A DNA stretch of 64,000 bases, from positions 72,571,589 through 72,635,588 of the forward strand of contig OZ021733.1 of the NCBI GenBank assembly GCA_963978545.1, in the 5' to 3' direction. The notes under the pieces were generated by a model. That model worked only from the letters and a program-made list of their open reading frames with translations, ran no database searches and was not told the origin of the DNA. Of the stretch, positions 39,561-50,877 are shown one piece after another. This stretch comes from Linyphia triangularis (Eukaryota; Arthropoda; Arachnida; Araneae; Linyphiidae). The position numbers and the translations under genes are program-made. Every line of letters starts with the position of its first letter. Position 1 is the stretch's first letter.

Positions 39561-40854
39561 TTTAATATTTGATTTTTGAGTCATGGAAAATTATTTGCTT
39601 CTTGGAAAAACATGAAAAGTCTTAGATTTGTGACATTTTATTTTGGCAGAAACCCTACAGATAGATTCAGTGTTAATGACAATGCATTCCATTTAGTTTT
39701 GGGGGCTGTCATTCAGCCCCCAAATTCATTAAAAGGTTGTTTTTACACATGCTTCTATCTTCGGGATATTGATAAACCAACTTGCCGTCATCTGATCACA
39801 CCAAAATTTTACTGATACAACATTTTAAAATTGAAACCTCTGTTTCCAAGAGCCAGAAAAAATTCCATTACTAAAATAAAGCCACTTAAGCATTTTTAGA
39901 GTCATATGCCTCAATTATAGCGTATTTGGCTGAGTCAGACTGCAATGGATTTGTAGTTTTGTAGAGAACAGCAATTTTCAAAGGTCGAAAAGTGTTGGAT
40001 ATATTTTAATGACACTGATACCTACTATAACAGTAGATAGGATAGGGCTGGAAAAAATTCTAAACTAAACTTTGAATTTTTGTGAATTTATTTGCTTTTG
40101 CATGCCACATCAATTAGTTGTACATTATGTAGGTATCAATTGATTTCAGAATTTTTGTTTCTACTGTTTTTGTTTCAAAACAAACCTGTTTGCACTATTT
40201 TGAGTGGATTGAAATTTTTATTGAAATTTTATACTGTCTAGTGATAATTTATTTCCGTAAATTCTTTCTGAAAACACTTAGTAGCGAAATAAATATATCT
40301 TCTTACATCTCTAGCTGGATGAATATATCCTCGTGCCATCACAACTAGACATCCTCGTGCTTTACCTTGGGAGTTGTGTTTTATAGATTTGAAGACGGCA
40401 ATTTGAGTTTTGAAAATGGTGTATTTACTAATAAAGTTGTTTCTTTAAGCTTTCATTTTGTATTATCCAAAATCGTGAGCGCTTAACCATTACAAGTTTC
40501 ATGTCATTGACATTACTGCTATAACTTGGATTTTTCTTGGGAGAATTTGGAGAACTTTTTCATCTAAAATATGTATGAATCCAGCTGTATATTTCAGGGA
40601 AGAAGGAAAGCAATTCATATTAGGATTAAAAAATGGCTGATATCAAATAGAAATTGTGTCTGTTATCAATTGTTGGGGCTGTCTGGTTGGAGTTTTCAGG
40701 ATTTTCCAGATGGGGAAGCAAATGCTGGACTCTCCATTTATTGTTTAAAAATTAGCATTTTAGATTTCGAATAAATTATTTTAATTTTCACTAAAAGTAC
40801 ATTTTAAAGTTACCTGAAGTAGCTGAGTTTATTTTCTTGTATTAATTTTTTCAG
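39294..40854. other. Likely host-gene intron; microsatellite
   Basis: A compound (TTA)n/(TA)n microsatellite lies at about 39,521-39,560. Short frames are not convincing as exons. The stretch presumably belongs to the intron upstream of the exon at 40,855. Confidence 0.4.
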
Positions 40855-41008
40855 AGATTTCCTTCTGGAAAAAATAATACAGATGAAGCTATTCCTACTG
40901 CAGCCCCACTTGTTCATCAACTTGTTGTTTCTGCTGGTGATAATGTTACTCTGCAGCTACCAGAAAATGAAGTTACTCTTTCAGCATATGCTTTAAAGCA
41001 AGTTGAAG
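40855..41008 (+). CDS. KIAA0319L: KIAA0319/KIAA0319-like protein, internal exon (start of a PKD domain)
   Basis: Acceptor TTAATTTTTTCAG before 40,855 and donor GTACTT at 41,009. The 154-nt exon is open in one frame: a proline/threonine-containing linker, then LVVSAGDNVTLQLPENEVTL and SAYALKQVEG. This is the opening strand of a PKD domain as in KIAA0319-like membrane proteins, type I transmembrane glycoproteins with a MANSC-type N-terminus and five PKD repeats, linked in vertebrates to neuronal migration and, for KIAA0319L, to AAV entry. The exon ends in phase 1, matching the next exon. Other exons are outside the window or unrecognised. It could belong to a paralogue. The gene is on the plus strand and its introns are full of transposons. 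Confidence 0.85.
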
Positions 41009-41649
41009 GTACTTTATAAATAAGAAGGAAATTTTATTTTAATTGTGAATAGAATTTGCATCATTATTGTTTTAATGTTTTGTCAATTTATCTGTTGAAT
41101 TTTCTGAAGCTTTCCATAATTGTCAAACAAGAATCAATATAGTATTTCAATATGTATAAAGGACTACCTTGCCAAATTCAACATAATATTTAGTTACATA
41201 ATTTTGGTAAAGTATATATTTTGTATTTTAGTAATTTTGAATCCTGCAAAATGAGTGAAGCTGTTTGTGAATTTCAAATAAATATCACATCACTCATAAA
41301 ATATCCAATCATAGAGGAAATGAAGAAATTATATGTCTCAATTAGCAAGAGTGACTATTAATATAGAGCACCTTTAAAAAGTCTGGTTCACACAGAAAAT
41401 TTTTGTTGGCGTAATTACACGCACTTCCAAAAGTTAAGCACGGAGCAGTAAAATGTGAAAAAAAAAATGAATAAATACTGCTTTGACTGACACAAAATGC
41501 TGCAAGTAAGTAGCTGTATGCTTATTCATGAAACAAAATGAAGAATTACAAACAGAGATAAAAAAAAATATTGAATTTTCATAAATTATAAGATGATGTC
41601 ATATTTGCGTCATTGAAAAATAATGTTTAAATTCAAAAAAAAAAAAATT

Positions 41650-42215
41650 GACATTAATAGGGTTCGTGGTCACCCCTCACCTTTGCATTGGTCTAGTGAG
41701 CACCCCTCATCTGCATACAAAGTCTACAGCATGTGATCATGCTTGTTATGAGGTGATCAATCACCATAGAGTCGAGTAATCGCCATTCCTCCTGTAGGGC
41801 AGTTTCTAAATCTCCGAGAGTGGCTGAAGGTGGGAAACGTCTACATATAGCGTGGCCGAGGGCATCCCAAAGCTTTTCAGTTGGATTAAGGACCAGCGAG
41901 TGAGCCGGCAACTCCATACCCACAATCCCCTCACTCTCCAGAAAGTCGTAAACGATTGGAGCTCTATGGGGACTCATATTATCGTCTATTAAAACGAAAG
42001 AAAGACCAACTGCTGCAGTGTACAGTTTCACAATGGGGTCTAAAACTTCATCTCGATACTGTATAGCCCTCACAGAACCTCACCTGAAGATGTGCAGGTC
42101 GATGCAATATCCCTATGAAATCCCTGCCCAGACCATGATGCTTCCTCCGTGGAATGCATGATGGTTGTGCATATCTCTTGATGCGAAACCATGATTGGCT
42201 GTTACCTTACATATT
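41650..42215 (-). pseudogene. Tc1 transposase C-terminal fragment
   Basis: On the minus strand: MVWAGIS-like start (about 42,130), a DLHIF block, then open frame 42073-41693 with AIQYRDEVLDPIVKLY, VLIDDNMSPHRAPIVYDFLE (second catalytic Asp region) and LNPTEKLWDALG (catalytic Glu region), and a long helical tail. This is a different Tc1 family from the 3.4-kb element. The N-terminal half is missing. Confidence 0.82.
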
Positions 42216-43089
42216 TGCATACTTTTTTCCACCTTTGCAGCAAATTTCAGCTTCTTTAATTCATATTGGTTTATGGAAATTATCATTGTCCTCTCTGTGC
42301 TTAACTTTTAGAAGTGAGTGTACAAAAATAAATTAAAATTTCAACTTTTTTCTTTATCTAACTTTAATGGTGGAGGATTTTAAGCTCTTTATTTTTATGT
42401 AAATTTGATCTCTCATTATTTAGCCTGTAATATTAAGAAAAATGCCTGATTGACATGTATATTGTGAAAGACAATTGCTAAGTACCAAGCTAGTCCTTTT
42501 AAGTAAGTAAGGGTGTGGAGCCCAAGGTTAATAAAATCACAAGCATCAACGTTTATTTCTTGCTCCTGGATGGAAGCAGCAAGTTGCCAGGACAACGTAA
42601 CTTTGTTTTGACTTTTTTTACTTCTTGTCATGTTCTATGGATTTGGATACCGAAAAGACAATTATTATGTATTTAACAACGGAGGTTAATTATACTTGTA
42701 ACGATATATTGACTGTATAAAGCTGTAAATATTAAGTGTTATTATGTCGTCAATTGCCTTCTATTTACTCATCCTGAATCGCATCTTGTAGGAAGCTCTG
42801 CATATGGGCTTCCTCTAACAAGGGAACAAAGTATGCCATTTAGCATCGGTGGTTTCAATATAAGAATAAAAATCTTTTTTGGCCAAATTCCTTCCTTTTT
42901 TAATTCTTTTAATCTTTAATGCACTACATAAATGCATTAAAAAATGAGTATGCTTAGTATACAAACCATTTAAGTTTTATTTTTATGTATGATCTTCAAT
43001 GACCATAATAAAAGCTTTGCATTGATTCAATATTATGAATCAATTGAGTTTGCACAATAGAAAGCAATAGTATTTCATGTTAAAAACAC

Positions 43090-43300
43090 TTGGAGTTGGT
43101 TTGTTTTGCTTATGTTGGTTTTATCTGTTGGTCTTTTTTGTGTACAATAGCAGCTAACCAAGCCTGAAACTTAACCTGGATTCTAAACCGTAGCAAACAT
43201 CATTTGTATCTGTCAAAGGATTCAAACCCTGTATCTTTACCATTTTTGTATGAAATGCATGGCAAGAGTGCTGACTGCTGGGCTATACATTTGGCTTCAA
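43090..43300 (-). repeat. SINE family 1, decayed copy
   Basis: Shares GTGTACAATAGCAGCTAACC-AAGCCTG and ACTTAACCTGGATTCTAAACC with the family-1 SINEs and has a degraded B box (GGATTCAAACCCTG on the plus strand). Lies within the KIAA0319-like intron. Confidence 0.5.
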
Positions 43301-43633
43301 GCCTTTTGAGTAATTTGGAGAGGGTATATAAGTTGTGAAAAAAAAAAGCTCCACTAAGTAATGAAATAATTTAATTAAAAGTTAAAGGCCTGTGAAATAT
43401 GCTAAGTACAGTATAAAATATTGAATTCAAGATATTCATACAGTACTACTCTCTTTTCTCAAAGTCCAGCTCATACTATTGTATAGCATTAACAAAAGCT
43501 ATGATGAAAAGTGCATTGACTATTGCAATTTAATTTTTTGTAAACTAAAATTAATTGGGAAATATTTATTTTTTGTTCAAAATTTTATTAATATTTTTTG
43601 TATAATAAAATATATTTATTTGTACTTATTTAG

Positions 43634-43740
43634 GCGAAGATGGAAACTACAAATATGAATGGACTCTGATCTCTCATCCAGAAGGTGATGAAACAGGCAC
43701 GATGCAGGACCAAAATACAAAGAATTTAAAATTATCAAAG
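43634..43740 (+). CDS. KIAA0319L: KIAA0319/KIAA0319-like protein, next exon (PKD domain continues)
   Basis: Acceptor TTATTTAG before 43,634, donor GTTAAT at 43,741. The 107-nt exon reads, in phase with 40,855-41,008, EDGNYKYEWTLISHPEGDE and then a stretch ending NLKLSK. The YxYEW and LxLSK motifs are the central strands of a PKD domain in KIAA0319-like proteins. Combined length is 261 nt, so the next exon should start in phase 0; I did not find it. A hAT-like element begins 72 bp after this exon. Confidence 0.85.
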
Positions 43741-44089
43741 GTTAATTTTTTTTCATATCAAGAAACATCATTACGGTTTTTTAACTGTGCTTATAGTTCT
43801 TTTATAGATAGTCAGGGTGTCCACAGATCGGGAATATCGGGAAAAGTCAGGGAATATCGAGAAAAGTCAGGGAATTCGGTATTTCGGGAAAAATCAGGGA
43901 ATTATCAGGGATTTTGTCAAAAAGTTTAAAGGAATTTTCCGAAATTAAAATGAAACTTTTAATTTTGACAATTAAAAATACCTTGCTACAAAAATATAAA
44001 AATCAATTTGAAAAAAAAATAGAAAAAGTTTAAAAAAAAAAAAAAAAAAAAACGTCAAAAATTCGGATCGCAAGACCGACCACGCAACC

Positions 44090-45720
44090 TTTCGCATTAA
44101 AATTTCCTGACAATCACTGAATCTGCTTCCGTTCAGATTTGCCTCAAATCGCCGATAGAATGACTACATTTTTTCCTCATTTTTCTCTTATATTATAGTA
44201 GTCTATCGGCATTATTTACGTTGATATTTGATGGTCATTTTTCTGAACGTTACGATGGTAAAATGGCCGATATTTTCGTGATTATAGAGGGCAAGAAACA
44301 CGTTCTTGCATGCTGCTCATTTTTGTGATGTGTCACTGACGCTATTTCAGAGATTGCACCTGTCAGCCATGGTACAGTTCTGCTGAAACATGGATTTCAG
44401 CATTTTTTGTTGTTGAAATTTCCATCATTCCTGAGACGGATTCAAAACTACATTACAATTTTATTGGGTTTACTTGCTTGTCTGACAACCAAGGAACCTA
44501 CATACTTTCAGACTTCCCCAAACTTGTGATGTAATGACCACTTTTCTTGCTGATTGCCAGCATCTATCGCTGTTATTTATGCTGGTGTGTGGTGGTTAGT
44601 TTCGCCGAACGTTACTCTGATGTTAAGCTTGTTATTGCCGAGATTTTCGCTGCTAAGAAGAGAGCTATCACCGAGATTTACATTTTTGTGATGTTCATTT
44701 TAGACCCTATTAATCACTATTCCAAGGTTTGTGCCTCAATAGTTGTCTTTATCGCCGAGATTTACGCTTGTGATTGTCAATTTCGTAGATTGTGAAGTCG
44801 ATAGAATCGCGTCTATTTCAGCGATTTCCATCGATATGTTGGATGCTAACGTTGATATTTACGTTGGTGTGATGGTCATTTTTGCCGATTGTTGCCTTAA
44901 TGCAGGGATGTGATTGCTTCCGCCAATCTTTCCGCTTTCGTGAATTTTTCTTATTTTTCCACTTATCAAAGTTTTCCCACAATTTTCTCATTGATCTCGG
45001 AGAATAAAATTTCCTGACAATCATGGAACCTGCATGTGTTCAGTCTTCCCCAAACCACCGATGGAATTATTATCTCCTCCCCCCTTATTTTTCTGCAATG
45101 TTAGACTCTATCGGAATTATTTACATTGGTATGTTACAGCCATTTTGCAGAACGTTACGTTGATGAAATGGCAGTTATTCCTGTAATTATGGCGAGCGTT
45201 ATCGCCGTTATTACGTTGCTGTGTGATACTCATTTTCGTCGAGTCTTACTCCAAAATAATAGTTACTGACGTTATTGCAGAGGTTTACATTTGTCGGACA
45301 TAGTACAGTTCAGCTAAAACGCGAATTTCGACTTTTTCTTTTAATTAAAATTTTGATCATTCCTGAGATCGATACAAATCTGTATTACAATTTTGTTGGA
45401 CTTAAAAGTCTGACAATCACGGAACCTTCTTACCGGGCATTTCGCCTGCACCGGTACGGGCATTTCTGCCGATTGTTGGTTTAATATAATTGCCGAGATT
45501 TGCGCCGTACGGCGGCCGCTATCACCGATATTTACGTTGAAGTAGCTGTAATTTTCCCTTAGATTTAAGCCGTTTTAACTGAAGCTATTGGCGAGATTCG
45601 CGACGTCGTTTTGGTGTCATTCGCCTAGACTTCCGCTGATGTGAAAGCTCTATGTACGTTATTAGTGTGTATGTGAGGATCATTTTCATTGTTTGGTTTG
45701 AATTAATGATGAATGATTAG
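44090..45720 (+). repeat. Degenerate internally repetitive element, copy B
   Basis: Carries many variants of GCCGAGATTTACGTT and GTGATGGTCATTTT. Its final part (45,500-45,680) is the inverse of 7,260-7,430, sharing TTTTGGTGTCATTCGCC and GCTGATGTGA. This is the same repeat family as inside the 7009-8044 element, but longer here. Unit spacing is irregular. Confidence 0.6.
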
Positions 45721-46116
45721 AATTTTAATTTAATTTTGCACAAGAAATTAATCCAAATCGTCCCAGTTTTTATTATGTATCCTTATTTAAAATTGTAATT
45801 TTAACTGCTATCGAATGTAAAATTGTTTATTTTAACTTGAAAAACAATTTTACATTTTAACTATATGTGTAAGTAATAGTTTAAAGTTAAAACATTTTTT
45901 TTTATGCATAATTGTTTAAAATTAGTTGTCTGGGGAAAATGTGTTCATTTTGTAAAAATTTTGCTTGGGTATTGTACTTAAACAGCAGCTACAGCTGATC
46001 TTAAACAAAAAAGAAAATTTCAAATAATGCAAATAATGAAATTGAACAATTTGGACAACGAAATTATGCAAACTAAAAAACCAATGAAAATAGTGTAACT
46101 CCCCCAATCCAACTAC

Positions 46117-46294
46117 GCCGACCAAACGGTATAGTGGTTAGCGTGCTAGCTTCTGGACCGCGAGGTTGCGGGTTCGAGTCCCGTGTTGGCATGGGTGTTT
46201 GTAAATGTATGTTGGCTTGTCTAATGACGAATATTTCGGCGCATTATAGCCCTCGTGTTGCTGACGGCGCCAGATAATCTGAATACAACCAACA
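46117..46294 (+). repeat. tRNA-derived SINE family 2, copy 2
   Basis: Near-identical to 38,764-38,940, with TAGTGGTTAGCGTGCTAGCT and GCGGGTTCGAGTCCCG. Flanked by exact duplication CAATCCAACTAC (46,105-46,116 and 46,295-46,306). A recently active family. Confidence 0.88.
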
Positions 46295-46310
46295 CAATCC
46301 AACTACATTT

Positions 46311-46355
46311 GAAGAATGTTTTTTTTTTTTTTTTTGGTTTTTTTTTTTTTTAAAT
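46311..46355. repeat. Poly-T tract
   Basis: Two T runs separated by GG, adjacent to the SINE duplication. Confidence 0.8.
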
Positions 46356-47379
46356 GCACAAATTGATATATAATTCATAAAATATAAAAATTTTACTTTA
46401 CGAAAATATTTTAAAGTAATTATTGATTTTTGAAATTTGATTACAATTTCAAGTATTCAGAAAACAAAAATAGTTAATATAATATACAGAGTATTTGTTA
46501 AATGTGTGTGTGTGTTTGATCCATTTTGACATGATTTATGGTTTGTCTTAATTTTTAAAATTTTACTTAAGAAAACAGCTTATTAAATCTAAAATTTAAT
46601 ACTAGAGTCCTCTTTTCTTGAGATTAAATTGTAATGAAAAAAAGTGTGATTTTAAAGTATAATTGCACATGCACAGTACAGGTACACTATACATACACTA
46701 CACTAAATGAAGCAATTTGGTATTTGTGTCATAAATGTGTAAAGATGAACAGTACATGCATCGTAATTTTCTTTATGATGGTGAATTTGAATGTTCTTTT
46801 ACTTGAAAGTTTATTATTTATATATATTTTGTCGATAAGTTATAATCAGGGAAAAAATTGGGTGTTACAGGGAATAATCAGGGAAATATCAGGGAATTTT
46901 AAAATAACTTTTCTGTGGACACCCTGATAGTGTTTTAGATATTAAATTGCTTTAAAAAGAATTTTCAGTGTAATTATATACTCCCAAAAAAACAACTAAA
47001 CATTCTAGTAAAGAAACCCACTAAGTAAAATAGTCAGCTAAAGAAAGTTATGAAATCTAATGTTTTCATCTAAGCAGCCACGATTACTGTTGTGTTCATA
47101 TTTAATTACAAGTTAGGAGTCTTTAAATATCTTTAGAACAATCATTTTATTGAATTCATCTATCGTAATTAAGTAAATCATCCATAACCATGACATCGCG
47201 AACAGTGTTGCCAGCTGGATTTTGAACTCGAACAAAACAAAATTAAACCATATGACCTCATGACACACTCCCACATTTGATTTTTCTTAATAAATCAAAC
47301 ACAAAATGTCTTAGACTTCAAGCTTCATTAGTTAACATCTTCTAAATTCAGACTAATTGTAGCGAGTTGGTTTTCTTAG

Positions 47380-47541
47380 AGTTCTACCAAAAGATTCACG
47401 CTGTCTAAATTGTCTAAGTCAGGCACTCCCACCCTTTGAATGTCTGTAGGAAAATAGCAGGAGTTAGTGGCGTTAGGTCCTCTGGAATTTCAGATAAATA
47501 GTTGAGGGGTCTTGAGTTGATAACTGCTTCTGCATCATGTG
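47380..47541 (-). pseudogene. BEL integrase, part after the insertion
   Basis: Minus strand: AEAVINSRPLNYLSEIPEDL, TPLTPAIFL, the segment that normally follows the catalytic Glu in BEL/Pao integrases. It is separated from the upstream part (CNC.. at 48,170) by the 620-bp LTR cluster. Confidence 0.75.
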
Positions 47542-47542
47542 T

Positions 47543-48164
47543 TGACCTCAAATAACAGATAAAGCTTCTGTGCATTGGAGTACTCTTTTACACAGCAGTA
47601 AAGTATCTCTCTCGAGATCCAATGGTCTCGCGATCGAGACCCGTCGCCTGCAACGAAAGCTGCTAACGCTTTATTGGTGACCCGGACGTGATAAAGCGTA
47701 TGCAGCTTTCGTTGCGGGCAACAGGCCTCGATCGCGAGACCATTGGATCTCGAGAGAGATACTTTACTGCTGTGTAAAAGAGTACTCCAATGCACAGAAG
47801 CTTTATCTGTTATTTGAGGTCACCACACAGCCTCCTCCCAGCGACGAAGGAGCGATACTGTTGTACTGATCAACGTCTGAGTTAGAGGTTTGGGATGCTA
47901 GTTGCATCTTTGTGTCTGCTTGTTGCGGTGTTGCACGCGAGTTGCGTATGTGATCACTTGTTGCAATGTAGTGTCTCCTTTCAGAAGCGCCGATAGATGG
48001 CAGCATGATTCGTTTTAGTCCGATGTCACCAATAAAGTGTAAGCAGCTTTTCGTTGCGGGAGATGGGTCTCGATCGCGAGACCATTGGATCTCGAGAGAG
48101 ATACTTTACCGCTGTGCAAAAGAGTTCTCCAATGCACAGAAGCTTTATCTGTTATTTGAGGTCA
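47543..48164. repeat. Palindromic cluster of three LTR fragments
   Basis: A 133-bp sequence starting TGACCTCAAATAACAGATAA occurs inverted (47,543-47,675 plus; 47,690-47,822 minus) around a 14-bp centre (GGTGACCCGGACGT), forming a near-perfect hairpin. A third copy lies at 48,031-48,164 (minus). Each ends in TTTATTGGTGAC. GGTGACCCGGACGTG resembles the LTR/primer-site junction of Ty3 elements such as Mag. The two minus copies flank about 208 bp with a short open frame, like a miniature LTR element. The cluster sits inside BEL integrase. Confidence 0.7.
47823..48030 (-). other. Internal segment of the miniature LTR element
   Basis: Follows the 48,031-48,164 LTR-like copy. A minus-strand frame from an ATG at 48,006 (MLPSIGASERRHYIATSDHI...) is open to 47,803, running into the next LTR copy. 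It might be the first codons of a gag. No domain is recognised. Confidence 0.35.
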
Positions 48165-48165
48165 C

Positions 48166-48960
48166 CGCAATTACATAGAGTTATACTCAAATCTTCAAAA
48201 TTTATGGATGCTCTTCCCAAAACTCTTCTCAAAATGTTTTTCATCATTTGTACCATACGTTGCCAGAAACCCACCCACCAGGCGCCTGTAGGAGGGCTAG
48301 AAACCCATTGAATTCTTAAAATTGAACTCTCTTGAACTATTTTGTTCCAGTCAAGGGAAGCCATTAGATTTACAGCCCCAACAAAATTTGTTCCATTATC
48401 ACTATAAATTTTCCATGATCTTCCTCATCTTGCTATAAATCTTCTTAGTCCGAGTAAGAATCCATTAGTGGAAAGGCTCTGTATTAATTCTATATGGATT
48501 GCCTGATACACGTCTCAGGTAAACAGCAATATCCAGGTTTTATCACTCTTCTTGAAGTGAACAGGCCCTGCCAAATCAAACCATGTCTCCTCAAAAACCA
48601 ACGCATCTCAAATCCTTTCTTCAGGAAGGGGAGCAGGAACGGTTTATAATTTCATTTCTTGGAAGTATATCGCTTACATCGAATGCACCGTTTCAAGATC
48701 CTTTGAATCCTAATTTTTTTTCGAAGATCGGTCAAGACAACTTGGGTTCCACTGTGGCAATATATCAGATGCTTTTCATAAATTAACTGTTCCACTAGTG
48801 GATGATCAGAAGGTAAAACTATGGGACATTTGAAGTTTTCTTCATCTTTCCTTCTGAAAATCTTTGTCTTTACTCTTATCAAACCTGCGGCATCATGGGA
48901 AGCGTTGAGACTTTTCAATTTGTTCTTGGTAACAGTGTCACTAAAACTCTCCTGCTGCAC
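48166..48960 (-). pseudogene. BEL/Pao integrase
   Basis: Minus strand: KTKIFRRKDEENFKCPIVLP and SDHPLVEQLI with downstream RCIRCKRY (zinc-binding region, 48652-48960), then WFDLAGPVHFKK (first catalytic Asp), IYSDNGTNFVGA (second Asp, about 48,400), then 48152-48364 with SSPPTGAWWVGFWQRMVQ and LRRVLGRASINFEDL. This matches BEL/Pao integrase. It is frame-shifted in places and cut at 48,165. Confidence 0.8.
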
Positions 48961-49249
48961 AATTTTCTACAGTTTCTGCTCGTTTGAATAGATTTCATCT
49001 ACTGATAGCTCTCCTTCTCTTCTACTAGTGGGATTTCTACAATTTGTGCCAAATCGAAGGGTCTAAGCTACCAATCGCACTATTGTTGAATATTTTGAAA
49101 ACTACTTCAGATACCAAGCTGTCTCATGAGTGGCAAGATTTATTGTAGCTAATGGTGTTTTTTCCTCTCTTGAGACCTCATCTTCATCAGTTTGTTCTTT
49201 GGAGTCGGGCCATTCTTCTTTTGACCCTTTAAGCCACTGTGGTCCCTCC

Positions 49250-49680
49250 CATCACTTAGACCCCTGAAGGGTTTGAAAAGAGCATCCTCTTGATGGGAAA
49301 CTGGCTGTGTTACTGTGCCCAGGTATGTGTTTCCACATTTCTCTAGAAGAAAGTTGAACGATTTCCTTGACCCTGTTGTTCACAAATGTCTCCCAGTTTT
49401 CATTGTTCTTGATCCAATGGAGGACGGTCATGGAATCCGTCCAAAAGAATCTAAAGATATCGTCTTATCTCATCGCTCTTTGCATTAATTGTGCTAGTCG
49501 AGCACCAATACAGCATGCTATCAACTTTAAACGAGGTATGGTCGTGCTCCTTAAGGGAGCAACTCTTGATTAGGCTTGTAGTAGTTGCCCACTCATGGCT
49601 TCCTTTCCTTCGGTTCTCAAATTAGTCACTCAAGGGTAGCTTGACGCACTGGCATCGCAAAAAGTATGTAAGCTCTAAGA
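49250..49680 (-). pseudogene. BEL/Pao RNase H-like region
   Basis: Minus strand: WTDSMTVLHWIKNNENWETF, then VNNRVKEIVQLS, a W.HIPGHSN-like motif and SRGCSFQTLQG with GPQWLKG, the RNase H C-terminal block of BEL/Pao pol. Stops and shifts occur. Confidence 0.7.
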
Positions 49681-49684
49681 TTCT

Positions 49685-50150
49685 CTATTCCAAGGGAATT
49701 ACACATCTTAGTATTCTTATGTCTTGTAATTTATTCAAGTTGGACAACCACCTGATAAATTTCTTCTCTGCCACCTCAGGAAGCCATTCATCCCATCCTA
49801 ATTTCTTTTTCCAGGTTTCTTGTAACAACAATTTAGGAACAGTAGTCACTGGGCAGGTAAACCCAATTTGATCGAATACCTTTTGAAGGGAGGATAAAAC
49901 ATTTCTTCTAGTGAAAAATTTACAGCTACTATTCAATAGTAAAGTAGCTACTATTACAAAAAAGTATGTCCTCATTTCGGTCCCACAGAAGACCAAGAAC
50001 GTGAGATGGCTCGGAATCAACTTCATTTGAAGTACTTTCCCATCTTCTCAGTACAAATTTTCCAAGTTGCATCAACTCTGTCGCTCCAGTCACAAAAAAG
50101 GAAAGTTCTTCATCAGTATCAACTGGCGTGACACAATTGTCCACTTAGAA
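49685..50150 (-). pseudogene. BEL/Pao polymerase, region after RT
   Basis: The minus frame from 50144 reads DNCVTPVDTDEELSFFVTGA..ELMQLGKF and VLGLLWDRNEDIL. Overlapping frame 50026-49685 reads TRRNVLSSLQKVFDQIGF, PVTTVPKLLLQETW and WLPEVAEKKFIRWL. Both are hallmark blocks of BEL/Pao pol; one frame change separates them. Confidence 0.8.
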
Positions 50151-50319
50151 ACTTTTCTCTAAAACTTCCGCAACATCATGGTATTTTTGAGGACAATTTT
50201 GTAAGGGGTTGTTGATAACAGCGCCTGGTATAAATGGGCTACAATTCAGTCCAAAAACCAACCTTCTGTGTATGTACGTCTTCAAATTCCTCTCTTCATA
50301 ATCACTCCACTAGAAAAAT

Positions 50320-50611
50320 CTCTATCTTTTATCTGGATTTATCAAAATCTCTAAGAAGGCTTCCTTAATGTCCCAAATTATTCCAATCTTCTTTTCTCTA
50401 AATCTTATCAATATTAATGGAATAGTATCCATTACGTTCAACCCCTTGTCCAAACAGTCGTTTAAAGAAAACTTACCTTTTTCTTTACTCACAGCGTCAA
50501 ATACTTTTCTGACTTTTAGTTGGCGAATATTAATTAAAAACTCCTTTGTGAGGAAGATAATAACATCTTCCCTCCTGTTCTTCATTAGGCACTACTTTTA
50601 TCATTTGTTCC
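50320..50611 (-). pseudogene. BEL/Pao RT fragment next to the Copia insertion
   Basis: Minus frame 50585-50322: RKVFDAVSKEKGKFSLNDCL then KGLNVMDTIPLILIRFREKK and WDIKEAFLEI, where the D-x-KEAFL motif corresponds to RT motif A (D-I-x-K-A-F). The frame is cut upstream by the Copia element at 50,612. Confidence 0.78.
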
Positions 50612-50833
50612 TAATATAATTACTGCTATATTTGCAAGATTAAATCGGCTAGAAATATAACTAGTTCATTGAAGGAACGAAAAGAATACTTTAATGCAGT
50701 TAACACATTCACATAACATACGGTAACAAAATGGCAAGAAAAAGAACAGAGAAGAAGTTGTAGTGCTTACAGATTCAAAAGAAACAAAAGATATTACAGT
50801 TGAAGTTACATGGATATTTTGATATATTCAACA
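50612..50833 (-). repeat. 3' LTR of Copia B
   Basis: 222 bp, reads TGTTGAATATATC... on the minus strand and ends ATATTA rather than the usual CA. By eye identical to 54,816-55,037. Confidence 0.92.
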
Positions 50834-50844
50834 CTTCCTCTCAA
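50834..50844 (-). promoter_or_regulatory. Polypurine tract of Copia B
   Basis: TTGAGAGGAAG on the minus strand immediately before the 3' LTR; primes plus-strand DNA synthesis in Copia elements. Confidence 0.7.
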
Positions 50845-50877
50845 AATATACTGTGCACATGAGAAGAAACATATACA

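Larger units (their letters stand above)
41009..43633 (+). other. Intron between the two KIAA0319-like exons
   Basis: GT at 41,009 and AG at 43,632-43,633 (TTTAG). It contains a minus-strand Tc1 fragment (41,650-42,215) and a decayed SINE (43,090-43,300). The rest is AT-rich and unremarkable. Confidence 0.75.
43813..46926. mobile_element. hAT-like DNA element, 3.1 kb, 5-bp duplication
   Basis: The ends are CAGGGTGTCCACAG at 43,813 and its inverse at 46,926. ATAGT flanks both (43,808-43,812 and 46,927-46,931). Multiple TCAGGGAA-type subterminal repeats occur at both ends. No transposase was recognised. Inside are a repeat block (44,090-45,720) and a SINE (46,117-46,294). The terminal motif fits hAT, and the 5-bp duplication fits the hAT5-type subgroup. 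Confidence 0.75.

Noticed and set aside
43702..43929. Plus-strand frame extending the KIAA0319-like exon
   Set aside because: It reads through the GT donor into hAT subterminal repeats (repeated GISGK/EKSGN); the exon ends at 43,740.
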